A stretch of 64,000 bases of DNA. It comes from Rhodococcoides corynebacterioides NBRC 14404 (GTDB lineage: Bacteria > Actinomycetota > Actinomycetes > Mycobacteriales > Mycobacteriaceae). The notes beneath the pieces are model-generated. The model was given only the letters and a program-made list of their open reading frames with translations. It was not told the origin of the DNA and searched no databases. The stretch's first letter is position 1. Each line of letters starts with the position of its first letter. The DNA lies in assembly GCF_001894765.1 (NCBI RefSeq), contig NZ_BCWV01000007.1:180922-244921 (forward strand), written 5' to 3'. The position numbers were made by a program, and so were the translations under genes. Below, one piece after another: positions 8,335 through 16,176 of this stretch.

Positions 8335-10124
8335 GGCACGACGGGTACACCGGCATCGAGAACTACGCGGCGATCGGCGACGGCCGGACGGTGGCTCTCA
8401 TCGCGGCGGACGGGCGGATCGACTGGCTCCCCGTCCCCAACCTCGACACCCGGCCGGTGTTCGCGGCCTTGCTCGACGCGGACGAGGGCGGTTACATCGC
8501 ACTGCATCCGGTAGGTGAGTACACCACCGAGCGCTCCTACTACGACGGCACCAACGTCCTCATCACCACGTTCGCCACCGAGACGGGCGTGGCGCGGATG
8601 ACCGATTCCCTGAACACCGGTGTGGCGGGCCGTCTTCCGTGGACCGAGCTCGCGCGTCGGGTGGAGGGAGTGTCGGGCACCGTCGACATGGAGTGGGCCG
8701 TCGTCCCCGGCACCTGCTTGGGCAACGCCTCGCCGTGGGCGTACGACACCGTGCACGGCACGGTTCTCCGGGTCGACGGCATCACGCTCGGTGTCCGCAC
8801 CCTGAACGCGGACGACGTCGACAAGGACACCCGGTCCATCCGTGGGCGGTTCACCACGACAGCCGGTTCGCGGTCGACGGTCGCCGTCGTCGGAACCGAG
8901 GTCGAGCCGCTGTACCTGCCCACCCCGGAAGAGGTCGACGCCGGCATCGACCGCACCGTGCGCAACTGGCAGAGCTGGTCCGAGGAGTTCCGGTACGACG
9001 GGCCGTGGAAGGAGTCGGTGCACCGCAGTGCGCTGGCTCTGAAACTGTTGCTGTACAGCCCCTCCGGGGCCATTGCCGCCGCCGCGACCACCTCGCTCCC
9101 GGAGCGGTGGGCGGGTGCGAAGAACTGGGACTACCGCTACGCGTGGGTGCGCGACGCCGCCTACACCATCAAGGCGATGATCCGGTTCGGTCTGCGCGAG
9201 GAAGTGCACGCGGCGGTGGCGTGGCTCCTGCGCATCATCCGCCGCAACGACAAGCTCACCCAGGTCTTCTACACCCTGGACGGTGAAATCCCCGGCGGCA
9301 GTTCGTATCCGGATGTGCCGGGGTGGCGCGGTATCGGCCCGGTCATCGCCGGCAACGATGCCGCGACCCAGCTGCAGCAGGGCATCTTCGGCGACCTGTT
9401 CGACATCGTCTCGCTGTACGTCGACGCCGGCAACATCCTCGACGCGCCCACGGGTCGACTGCTCGCCGCCATCGCGGACACCACCTGCGACATCTGGCGC
9501 AGCAAGGACGCCGGGCTCTGGGAGTTGCCGGACGAGCAGCACTACACCTCGTCGAAAATGGGGTGTTGGCACGCGCTCGATCGGGCGGTGCACCTGTCGG
9601 AGCAGGGCATGATTCCCGGCATCGCGGACCGCTGGGTCACCGAGCGCGATCGTATCGCCGAGTGGATCCACGACCATTGCTGGTCCGAGTCCGTGCAGGC
9701 CTACGTCTGGTACCCGGGCACGGACAAGCTGGACGCGTCCGTACTGCTCCACGCCGGCAGCCCCTGCACCGACGACGCCCGCATGTCGTCGACCATCGAC
9801 GCCCTCCGCTCCGAACTCGGTGCGGGTGACCACCTGTACCGCTACTCGGGGATGCAGACCGTCGAGGGCACCTTCGTCGCGTGTTCGTTCTGGGTGGTGA
9901 ACGCCCTGGCGCACATCGGACGCAAGGACGAGGCCTCGGATCTCATGGATCGGCTGGTCACCAGCGCCAACGATGTCGGGTTGTGGGCCGAGATGGTCGA
10001 CCCGCACCGCACCCCGGATCGGGGCACCACCACGCATCTCGGCAACTTCCCGCAGGGCCTGAGCCATCTGGCCCTCATCAACTCCGCGCTGACCCTCGCG
10101 CGCGGACACGACCACACCGCTTGA
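8331..10124 (+). CDS. Glycoside hydrolase family 15 (glucoamylase/trehalase-like)
   Basis: 597 residues. The N-terminal ~260 residues form the beta-sandwich domain of bacterial GH15 proteins (begins GIENYAAIGDGRTVALIAADGRIDWLP). The (alpha/alpha)6 catalytic domain follows, with ERWAGAKNWDYRYAWVRDA at ~255-275. The conserved EGTFVACSFW near residue 512 holds the expected general-base Glu. No signal peptide, so a cytoplasmic alpha-glucosidic hydrolase. Mycobacterial relatives of this length hydrolyse trehalose; substrate here is not proven. Translationally coupled to the HAD phosphatase upstream. Confidence 0.88.
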   Translation: MRHDGYTGIENYAAIGDGRTVALIAADGRIDWLPVPNLDTRPVFAALLDADEGGYIALHPVGEYTTERSYYDGTNVLITTFATETGVARMTDSLNTGVAGRLPWTELARRVEGVSGTVDMEWAVVPGTCLGNASPWAYDTVHGTVLRVDGITLGVRTLNADDVDKDTRSIRGRFTTTAGSRSTVAVVGTEVEPLYLPTPEEVDAGIDRTVRNWQSWSEEFRYDGPWKESVHRSALALKLLLYSPSGAIAAAATTSLPERWAGAKNWDYRYAWVRDAAYTIKAMIRFGLREEVHAAVAWLLRIIRRNDKLTQVFYTLDGEIPGGSSYPDVPGWRGIGPVIAGNDAATQLQQGIFGDLFDIVSLYVDAGNILDAPTGRLLAAIADTTCDIWRSKDAGLWELPDEQHYTSSKMGCWHALDRAVHLSEQGMIPGIADRWVTERDRIAEWIHDHCWSESVQAYVWYPGTDKLDASVLLHAGSPCTDDARMSSTIDALRSELGAGDHLYRYSGMQTVEGTFVACSFWVVNALAHIGRKDEASDLMDRLVTSANDVGLWAEMVDPHRTPDRGTTTHLGNFPQGLSHLALINSALTLARGHDHTA

Positions 10125-10149
10125 CCCACAAGGAAATTGGAGCGCACTC

Positions 10150-10950
10150 ATGGATCTCGGAATCAAGGGCCGCACGGCCGTCGTCACGGGTGCCGACTCG
10201 GGCATCGGCTGGTGCACCGCACAGATGTTGCTCGACGAGGGTGTCCGCGTCGTCGTCAGCGACAAGGATGAGGACGCGCTGGCCGAGTCGGCCGCGAAGC
10301 TGACCGGACCCCAAGGTGCCGTCACCGCGGTCGCCGCGGACGTCACCGACCCGGCGTCGGTGGCCGAACTGCACCGCCGCGCCGTCGAGGCGCTCGGCTC
10401 CGTCGACATCCTGGTGCAGAGTGCGGGCGTCACGGGCGCGCAGGGCCTGTTCCACGAGATCGACGACGACGGGTGGGCGTCCACCGTCGAGATCGACCTC
10501 CTGGGACCGGTGCGCCTGATTCGCGCGTTCCTCCCGGAGCTGCGCCAGGGCGGATGGGGGCGCATCGTGTTGCTCGCCTCCGAGGACGCCGAACAGCCCT
10601 ACGTCGACGAATTGCCCTACTGCGCAGCCAAAGCCGGCATCCTGTCGCTCACCAAGGGTCTCTCCAAGACCTACGCCTCGGAGGGCGTCCTGGTGAATGC
10701 CGTGTCGCCGGCGTTCATCCACACGCCGATGACCGACGCGATGATGGACAAGCGCGCGGACGAGCGCGGCACCGACCGCGACGAGGCGATCGAGAGCTTC
10801 CTGAAGGAAGAACGTCCGTTCATGGAACTCGGTCGACGGGGTACCCCGGAGGAAGTGGCGGCCGTGGTGACGTTCCTGTGCTCCGAGCGCGCCGCCTTCG
10901 TCAACGGCAGCAACTACCGCGTCGACTCGGGATCCGTCGCCACCATCTAG
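10150..10950 (+). CDS. Short-chain dehydrogenase/reductase
   Basis: 266 residues of classical SDR type: nucleotide-binding TGADSGIG (residues 13-20), NAG-region variant VQSAGVTG, catalytic Tyr157 and Lys161 in YCAAK with Ser in LLASED, and a C-terminal FVNGSNYRVDSG. AAGGAAATTGGAG upstream is a good ribosome-binding site. An odd point is the ~25-residue acidic helical stretch (KRADERGTDRDEAIESFLKEE) before the C-terminal strand. Together with the following LLM oxidoreductase, 34 bp away, it suggests a small redox operon; the substrate is unknown. Confidence 0.88.
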   Translation: MDLGIKGRTAVVTGADSGIGWCTAQMLLDEGVRVVVSDKDEDALAESAAKLTGPQGAVTAVAADVTDPASVAELHRRAVEALGSVDILVQSAGVTGAQGLFHEIDDDGWASTVEIDLLGPVRLIRAFLPELRQGGWGRIVLLASEDAEQPYVDELPYCAAKAGILSLTKGLSKTYASEGVLVNAVSPAFIHTPMTDAMMDKRADERGTDRDEAIESFLKEERPFMELGRRGTPEEVAAVVTFLCSERAAFVNGSNYRVDSGSVATI

Positions 10951-10984
10951 ACCCCGAACCGACGCACGACACGGAAAGACACCC

Positions 10985-11974
10985 ATGACACGCTTCGGAT
11001 ACACCCTCATGACCGAGCAGAGCGGGCCCAAGCGGCTCGTCGACTACGCGCAGAAAGCCGAGAACGTCGGCTTCGACTTCGAGGTCTCGAGCGACCACTA
11101 CTCGCCGTGGCTGTCGGCGCAAGGTCACGCGTCGTACGCCTGGACGATGCTGGGCGCCGTCGCGCAGGTGACCTCGCGGGTCGAGCTCTACACGTACGTG
11201 ACCTGCCCGATCATTCGCTACCACCCCGCCGTCGTCGCGCAGAAGGCCGCCACGCTGCAGATTCTCGCCGACGGCCGGTTCACGCTGGGCCTCGGCAGCG
11301 GCGAGAACCTGAACGAGCACGTCGTGGGCCAGGGTTGGCCGTCGGTGGACAAGCGGCAGGACATGTTCGAGGAAGCCGTCACGATCATCCGGCAGTTGCA
11401 GTCGGGTGAGCTGGTCACCTGGGAGGGCGAGCACTACCGCGTCGATTCGGCGCGGTTGTGGGACACCCCCGACACTCCCCTCGAGATCGGCGTCGCCGTC
11501 AGTGGCGAGAAGTCGATCGAGCGCTTCGCCCCGCTCGCCGACCACATGATCTCCACCGAGCCCAAGCCCGAACTCATCGAGGGATGGGACAAGGCGCGGC
11601 ACATCGGCACCGGACTGGCGCAGAACTCCAAGAAGATCGGCCAGATTCCGATCTGCTGGGGACCGGACGAGCAGGCCGCGATCACGTTGGCACACGAGCA
11701 GTTCCGGTGGTTCGCGGGCGGCTGGGCCGTCAACGCCGACCTGCCCACCACGGCGGGTTTCGCCGGGGCCACGCAGTTCGTGCGGCCGGAGGACGTCGCC
11801 GACACCATCGCGTGCGGCCCGGACCTCGACGCGATCGTCGAGAAGGTCAAGCCGTACTGGGAGGCGGGCTACACCGACATCGCGCTGGTGCAGGTGGGCG
11901 ACGAGACGCAGGAGCGGTTCCTGGCCGAGGCCGCCGAGCCGCTGCTCGAGAAGCTCCGGGCGGCGTCGTCCTGA
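10985..11974 (+). CDS. LLM-class F420-dependent oxidoreductase (G6PDH-like family)
   Basis: 329 residues with a luciferase-like TIM-barrel. It opens FGYTLMTEQSGPKRLVDYAQKAE and contains SSDHYSPWLSAQGHASYAWTMLGA and FTLGLGSGENLNEH. These are hallmarks of the actinobacterial family related to F420-dependent glucose-6-phosphate dehydrogenase. The deazaflavin F420 would be the hydride carrier. No signal peptide. It follows the SDR on the same strand and probably shares its transcript. The substrate is not evident. Ends in front of a long hairpin at a convergent junction. Confidence 0.85.
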   Translation: MTRFGYTLMTEQSGPKRLVDYAQKAENVGFDFEVSSDHYSPWLSAQGHASYAWTMLGAVAQVTSRVELYTYVTCPIIRYHPAVVAQKAATLQILADGRFTLGLGSGENLNEHVVGQGWPSVDKRQDMFEEAVTIIRQLQSGELVTWEGEHYRVDSARLWDTPDTPLEIGVAVSGEKSIERFAPLADHMISTEPKPELIEGWDKARHIGTGLAQNSKKIGQIPICWGPDEQAAITLAHEQFRWFAGGWAVNADLPTTAGFAGATQFVRPEDVADTIACGPDLDAIVEKVKPYWEAGYTDIALVQVGDETQERFLAEAAEPLLEKLRAASS

Positions 11975-11994
11975 TCGGCGACTGACCCTTCACC

Positions 11995-12066
11995 CCTTCC
12001 CGCGCTGCCGTTCCACTCGCGCGCTGCCTACGGTCAGCGCGTCCGCGAGGTCGCAGCGCGGGAAGG
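11995..12066. repeat. Dispersed hairpin repeat at a convergent gene junction, copy 1
   Basis: CCTTCCCGCGCTGC (11995-12008) pairs perfectly with GCAGCGCGGGAAGG (12053-12066), with an inner CTCGCGCGCTGC...CAGCG part. A relative of the same layout occurs at 35628-35691. It lies between genes that end toward each other, so it probably works as a bidirectional terminator or REP-like element. Confidence 0.75.
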
Positions 12067-12078
12067 GCCCAGGTCGCC

Positions 12079-13614
12079 TCAGGTGCTGCCCGCCGCACCG
12101 CCCCCGCCGCCGGCGCCTCCGCCGGACACCGTCGCGGACGAGGCGCTCGCCCCGAACGTCGCGGAGAACGCGGCCCAGTTCACCACCGACGGGTCGACGG
12201 CCAGAGGTAGCCCGGCCGGTGCGGTGAACGCCCTCAGCTCCGGGCCGGATTCGAGCCGTTTCTTGTATGCCGCGCCGAGACCCAGCGCGACGATGTCCGG
12301 CAGCGCCGCGTCGAGGTCGACGGTCGTGTCGTCCTTCTTCGCGGCCGCCTTCAGACCGTCGCGGTACGCCTCCCACGGTCGGGCGGCGTCGAGACCGGCG
12401 ACGGTCAGGCCCGGGTAGGACGCGGCCATCACCAGACCGGTCACCATCAGGAGACCACCGGGGACGGCCGCGACCAGCATGATCGGCGCCCCGGCGGCCG
12501 CGACCACCCCGGCGCCGACCATGATCGCTCCGCTGAGCAGGGCCAGTCCCGCGAACGCCCAGCGCAACCGCCCGATTCCGTGGGCTCGCCATCCCCGCGC
12601 GTCGAACTCGGCATTCACCACCGCACCGACCGGGCGCGTGTTCGCCCCGATCTTCTTCAGAGCCGCGTTGTCGACGACGCCGTCCACGGCATGTTCGGAC
12701 AGCTGGTCCCATACGGCGCGGGGCACGTCCCCCCGAACCTTGCTCTCGTCCAGCAGGCGCACACGAACGGTCGGCTTCCCGTGCTTCTTCTCGTCGGGTT
12801 CGAAGGCGACGGCGTCGTCGGCGGCGAGCGCCACGACGGTGGCCGACGTGGCGCTCGCCTGACTGCTGCGGTGCACGAGGGCCGTGGCCACGGCCGGGTC
12901 GGTGCGGTGGTCCGGCCGGTACGTCGTCGGCGTGTCCGCGGACACGGTCGCGCGCGGACGACGCCGGTAGAGCGAGAAGGCCACGACCGTCCCGGCGAGT
13001 ACCGCGGCCAGTCCGGTCCACGGCAACCACGACGACCCCGGCCCGGCGGCGAACCGATTCAGCGCGGTGACCGGCGGGCCGTTCACGATGGACGACTGCA
13101 GTCGGTCCAGTCCGGCGTTCAGGCTGCCCGCCACGTCGCCGTCCTTCAGTGGCGGTATCAACGCGTCCTCGACGATCGCCTCCTGCTCGTCCGAGGGAAC
13201 GTTGCCGTCGTCGAACCGGGATCCCAGGAAGATGCCGGCCCGGGCCTCGTCGGTGGTGCCGGGTTCGCGGTTGATCAGGATCGCGCCGGCGATGTCCTGG
13301 TCGATGCCGGTGGCTGCGACCCGGGCCTGCTGCAGTGCCTCGACCTGGTCGAGGGTCTCGTCCGAATCGGCGTCGAGCTCGCGCACCCAGACCACGACGT
13401 CGGCGCCCGTCTCCACCCGCAGCGTCTCGAGTCGTCGTTCGAGAGCGTCCGTCTGGTCGCGATCGAGCGAGAATCCTGTCCGGTCGTAGACGCGCTCACC
13501 GGTGGTGAGTCCGTCGAAACGCAGGTCCTCCGCGGACGACGCGTCGGAGCAGCCGGCGATGCCGAGAACTGTTGCCGCGACGACGATCGCGATGGCGAAC
13601 CGAGTGCGGATCAT
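12079..13614 (-). CDS. Membrane lipoprotein with N-terminal TPM domain
   Basis: 511 residues. A lipoprotein signal ends in the lipobox LGIAGC (Cys ~22). Residues ~35-165 form a TPM (TLP18.3/Psb32/MOLO-1) domain: VYDRTGFSLDRDQTDALERRL, a GADVVVWVRELD strand and GIFLGSRFDDG. One transmembrane segment follows (~198-216), then a large cytoplasmic region with a further hydrophobic hairpin (~345-395) and a Ser/Ala region ending in a glycine run (GGGAGGGGGAAGS). TPM proteins of this layout resemble actinobacterial membrane-stress proteins of unknown role. A TATCAT -10 (complement of 13621-13626) lies 6 nt before the ATG, indicating a leaderless mRNA. Confidence 0.7.
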   Translation of the reverse strand: MIRTRFAIAIVVAATVLGIAGCSDASSAEDLRFDGLTTGERVYDRTGFSLDRDQTDALERRLETLRVETGADVVVWVRELDADSDETLDQVEALQQARVAATGIDQDIAGAILINREPGTTDEARAGIFLGSRFDDGNVPSDEQEAIVEDALIPPLKDGDVAGSLNAGLDRLQSSIVNGPPVTALNRFAAGPGSSWLPWTGLAAVLAGTVVAFSLYRRRPRATVSADTPTTYRPDHRTDPAVATALVHRSSQASATSATVVALAADDAVAFEPDEKKHGKPTVRVRLLDESKVRGDVPRAVWDQLSEHAVDGVVDNAALKKIGANTRPVGAVVNAEFDARGWRAHGIGRLRWAFAGLALLSGAIMVGAGVVAAAGAPIMLVAAVPGGLLMVTGLVMAASYPGLTVAGLDAARPWEAYRDGLKAAAKKDDTTVDLDAALPDIVALGLGAAYKKRLESGPELRAFTAPAGLPLAVDPSVVNWAAFSATFGASASSATVSGGGAGGGGGAAGST

Positions 13615-13719
13615 GCCGCCATGATAGGCAGACCCGGCGGTCGGTCGCGGGCATCCCTCACGGAGGCGCGACGTGAACGCGGAGGGGCCGTACCCGACCC
13701 GACGAGCCGGGGCGCACGG

Positions 13720-13735
13720 TATTCTACGCTGTAGA
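13720..13735 (+). promoter_or_regulatory. TetR-type operator overlapping a -10 box
   Basis: TCTAC-GCT-GTAGA at 13723-13735 is a perfect 5-bp inverted repeat of the kind bound by TetR-family dimers. TATTCT at 13720-13725 reads as a -10 element and shares three bases with the operator, ~51 bp before the TetR start. Autorepression is the simple reading. Confidence 0.6.
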
Positions 13736-13785
13736 GAAAGGGCCGCGGGGCTCTCCGATGGACGATCACGAACGAAGGTGACGGG

Positions 13786-14424
13786 ATGGCGACGACCACG
13801 CGGCAGCGACTCTCACGGGAGGACATGGTCGTGACCGCGGTGCGCACGCGGGAGAAACTGGGTGCCGGCGAATTCTCGCTCCGCCGCGTCGCCGCGGCAG
13901 TTCCGTGCGACCCGATGAGCATCGTCCACCACTTCGGTTCCAAGGCGGGTCTCGAGCAGGCGATGGCGTCGTGGGTCGAGGAGCAGATCGAGCCGCCCGT
14001 CGACGGTGACTGGCGAGCACGTCTCGACGCGCTGGCCGATGCGTATCGAGCAGTGGGACTTCGGCATCCGGAGACTTTTCCGCTGCTGCAGGCGTTCACC
14101 TTCACGGGCGTCGCGGATCAGGCGCTCACCGAGGTGGTCCATCGCGCGTTCGACGAGGCCGGAGTCGACCGGGATCGGATGGCCGACGTGACCACCGGGT
14201 GGTTCTCCTGCGTGATCGGTCTCGTGGTGGGGGAGGTGCGCGGCTTGATCGCGCCTCTCGACGACCACCTCGTCGAGCAGGTGACGGCGCTGGATCCCGA
14301 GCGCTTCCCCATCACTCGCGCACTGACCGAGCACTATCGGACGCTCGTGCCCGCGACGACTTTCCGTCTGACGCTCGACGCCCTGCACGCCGGCATCACC
14401 TCTGCCGGGCGAGGTCCGTCGTGA
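13786..14424 (+). CDS. TetR/AcrR-family transcriptional regulator
   Basis: 212 residues. The N-terminal DNA-binding domain spans ~10-65 with the helix-turn-helix in FSLRRVAAAVPCDPMSIVHHFGSKAGL. The remainder is a helical ligand-binding domain of the TetR C-terminal type. Usually such proteins repress an adjacent gene, but the divergent neighbour is the TPM lipoprotein 170 bp away, whose start also lies near the operator. The lipoprotein may therefore be a target as well as the regulator itself. A strong bidirectional terminator follows. The ligand is unknown. Confidence 0.85.
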   Translation: MATTTRQRLSREDMVVTAVRTREKLGAGEFSLRRVAAAVPCDPMSIVHHFGSKAGLEQAMASWVEEQIEPPVDGDWRARLDALADAYRAVGLRHPETFPLLQAFTFTGVADQALTEVVHRAFDEAGVDRDRMADVTTGWFSCVIGLVVGEVRGLIAPLDDHLVEQVTALDPERFPITRALTEHYRTLVPATTFRLTLDALHAGITSAGRGPS

Positions 14425-14449
14425 CCGTGTGGGCCGTGGTGTGAGCAGA

Positions 14450-14487
14450 GAAAAGCCCTGACCGGGTTTCCCTGGTCAGGGCTTTTC
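14450..14487. terminator. Strong bidirectional terminator
   Basis: GAAAAGCCCTGACC (14450-14463) pairs perfectly with GGTCAGGGCTTTTC (14474-14487). T runs at both outer ends let it stop the TetR transcript from one side and the tRNA-Pro transcript from the other. Confidence 0.9.
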
Positions 14488-14507
14488 CATCGTGTCTCAA
14501 CCACGAG

Positions 14508-14581
<74 letters not shown>

Positions 14582-14613
14582 TGATCGCCACCCTTTCGGG
14601 CAGCCGCATCACT

Positions 14614-15645
14614 CTAACGCACGACCGCCTCGGAACGCGAAACGCCCACCTCGGGCACATTTTCGCGCGCGCGACCGCTCGGCACGAGCGTGAGCAGAGT
14701 GGCCTCGGGGCGGCAGCAGAACCGGTAGGGCGCGTACGGCGAGGTACCCAGCCCGGCCGACACGTGCAGCCGCGTGTGCGCACCCCACCGCGAGGGGCCC
14801 TTCACCCGCGACCGGTCGAGTCCACAGTTGGTCACCAGCGCACCGTAGAACGGCAGGCACAGCTGACCGCCGTGCGTGTGCCCGGCGAGGATCAGGTCGT
14901 ATCCGTCCGCGGCGAAGCGGTCGAGAACGCGGGGCTCGGGGGAGTGGGTGAGTCCGATGCTGACGTCCGCCACCGGGTTCGGATTCCCGGCGACCGTGTC
15001 GTACCGGTCGCGCTGCAGATGAGGATCGTCGACGCCGGCGGTGGCGATCCGCACGCCGGACACCTCGAGTTCACGACGGACGTGGGTGACGTCGAGCCAT
15101 CCGCGCTCGGTGAACGCCGCGCGCAGGTCCTGCCACGGCAGAGCGTCGCCGAACACGCGAGTGTGGTTCTTCCGGAAGTACTTCAGCGGGTTCTTGGGCA
15201 CCGGCGCGAAGTAGTCGTTGGAGCCGAAGACGAACAGGCCGGGCCGACCGAGCAGACCGCCGAGGGACTGCACCACCGCCGGAACCGACTTGCGGTGGGA
15301 CAGGTTGTCGCCGGTGTTCACCACCAGGTCCGGCTCGAGGCGATCGAGCTCCCGGAGCCAGGTCTGCTTGAGCTTCTGGTTCGGCATCATGTGCAGGTCA
15401 CTGATGTGGAGCACCCGCAGCGACGGTTTCCCCGGGGCCAACACGGGGAGGGTCGCTTCCCGCAGCGTGAACGCGTTGCGCTCCACGGCCGTGGCGTACG
15501 TCAGTCCGGCGGCAGCGCTGCCGACCGCGAGGGCGGCGACGCCGGCGGGGGTGGACAGAACCTCACGGGCCGCGCGAGCGGACGAGGCAGCACCGACGGA
15601 CGCGGCGGAGGCCGGACGAGAAGGGAACGCGGATTTGCCGGACAC
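14614..15645 (-). CDS. Metallophosphoesterase (membrane-anchored)
   Basis: 343 residues. A hydrophobic segment at ~35-55 should tether the enzyme to the membrane. The calcineurin-like catalytic motifs follow in order: [18 protein letters not shown], and GHTHGGQL; an HSPEP segment lies between the last two. They supply the two-metal site. The order relative to ponA2 matches Rv3683 of M. tuberculosis. The GTG start is supported by a TATCCT -10 ending 7 nt before it, that is, a leaderless transcript. Physiological substrate not known. The tRNA-Pro lies just beyond its 3' end on the same strand. Confidence 0.88.
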   Translation of the reverse strand: MSGKSAFPSRPASAASVGAASSARAAREVLSTPAGVAALAVGSAAAGLTYATAVERNAFTLREATLPVLAPGKPSLRVLHISDLHMMPNQKLKQTWLRELDRLEPDLVVNTGDNLSHRKSVPAVVQSLGGLLGRPGLFVFGSNDYFAPVPKNPLKYFRKNHTRVFGDALPWQDLRAAFTERGWLDVTHVRRELEVSGVRIATAGVDDPHLQRDRYDTVAGNPNPVADVSIGLTHSPEPRVLDRFAADGYDLILAGHTHGGQLCLPFYGALVTNCGLDRSRVKGPSRWGAHTRLHVSAGLGTSPYAPYRFCCRPEATLLTLVPSGRARENVPEVGVSRSEAVVR

Positions 15646-15652
15646 CTCGTCG

Positions 15653-15662
15653 AGGATACCGT
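15653..15662. promoter_or_regulatory. Overlapping divergent -10 elements
   Basis: On the minus strand TATCCT (complement of 15653-15658) lies 7 nt before the phosphoesterase GTG. On the plus strand TACCGT (15657-15662) lies 7 nt before the YqeY ATG. The two hexamers share two base pairs in a 24-bp intergenic gap. Confidence 0.55.
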
Positions 15663-15669
15663 TTCGAGC

Positions 15670-16143
15670 ATGGCCGAGAACTCTGACATCGAAAAGCGCC
15701 TGCGCGCGGACCTCACCACGTCGATGAAGGCGAAGGACGCGCTGCGGACCGCCACGCTGCGCATGCTGCTGTCGGCGATCGGCGCCGAGAAGGTCGCCGG
15801 CAAGGAAGCACGCGAGTTGACCGACGACGACGTGCTGCGGGTGCTGGCCAAGGAATCGAAGAAGCGCGGCGAGTCCGCCGAGATCTACACCCAGAACGGG
15901 CGCGGCGAACTTGCCGCGACGGAGCGCGCCGAGGCACAGATCATCGACGAGTACCTGCCGACCCCGCTCACCGACGCCGAACTCGCGGACGTCGCCGACA
16001 CCGCCATCGCGCAGGTCGCCGAGGAGCTCGGCGAGCGGCCGGGCATGCGGCAGATGGGCCAGGTCATGAAGGCCGCCACCGCCATTGCCGCGGGCAAGGC
16101 CGACGGCTCACGGCTCTCCGCCGCGGTGCGCGCCCGCCTCTGA
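15670..16143 (+). CDS. GatB/YqeY domain-containing protein
   Basis: 157 residues, the normal length of free-standing YqeY proteins, which resemble the tail domain of GatB/aspartyl-tRNA amidotransferase. Recognisable segments are IEKRLRADLTTSMKAKDALRTATLRMLLSAI at the start and GMRQMGQVMKAATA near the end. A tRNA-related role is suggested by the fold but unproven. The start is ATG 15670, placed 7 nt after a TACCGT -10; the frame stays open far upstream but that stretch is antisense to the phosphoesterase. Confidence 0.9.
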   Translation: MAENSDIEKRLRADLTTSMKAKDALRTATLRMLLSAIGAEKVAGKEARELTDDDVLRVLAKESKKRGESAEIYTQNGRGELAATERAEAQIIDEYLPTPLTDAELADVADTAIAQVAEELGERPGMRQMGQVMKAATAIAAGKADGSRLSAAVRARL

Positions 16144-16176
16144 CGCGAGCTCCGGAGGCCGAGCCCCGGCCGGACC

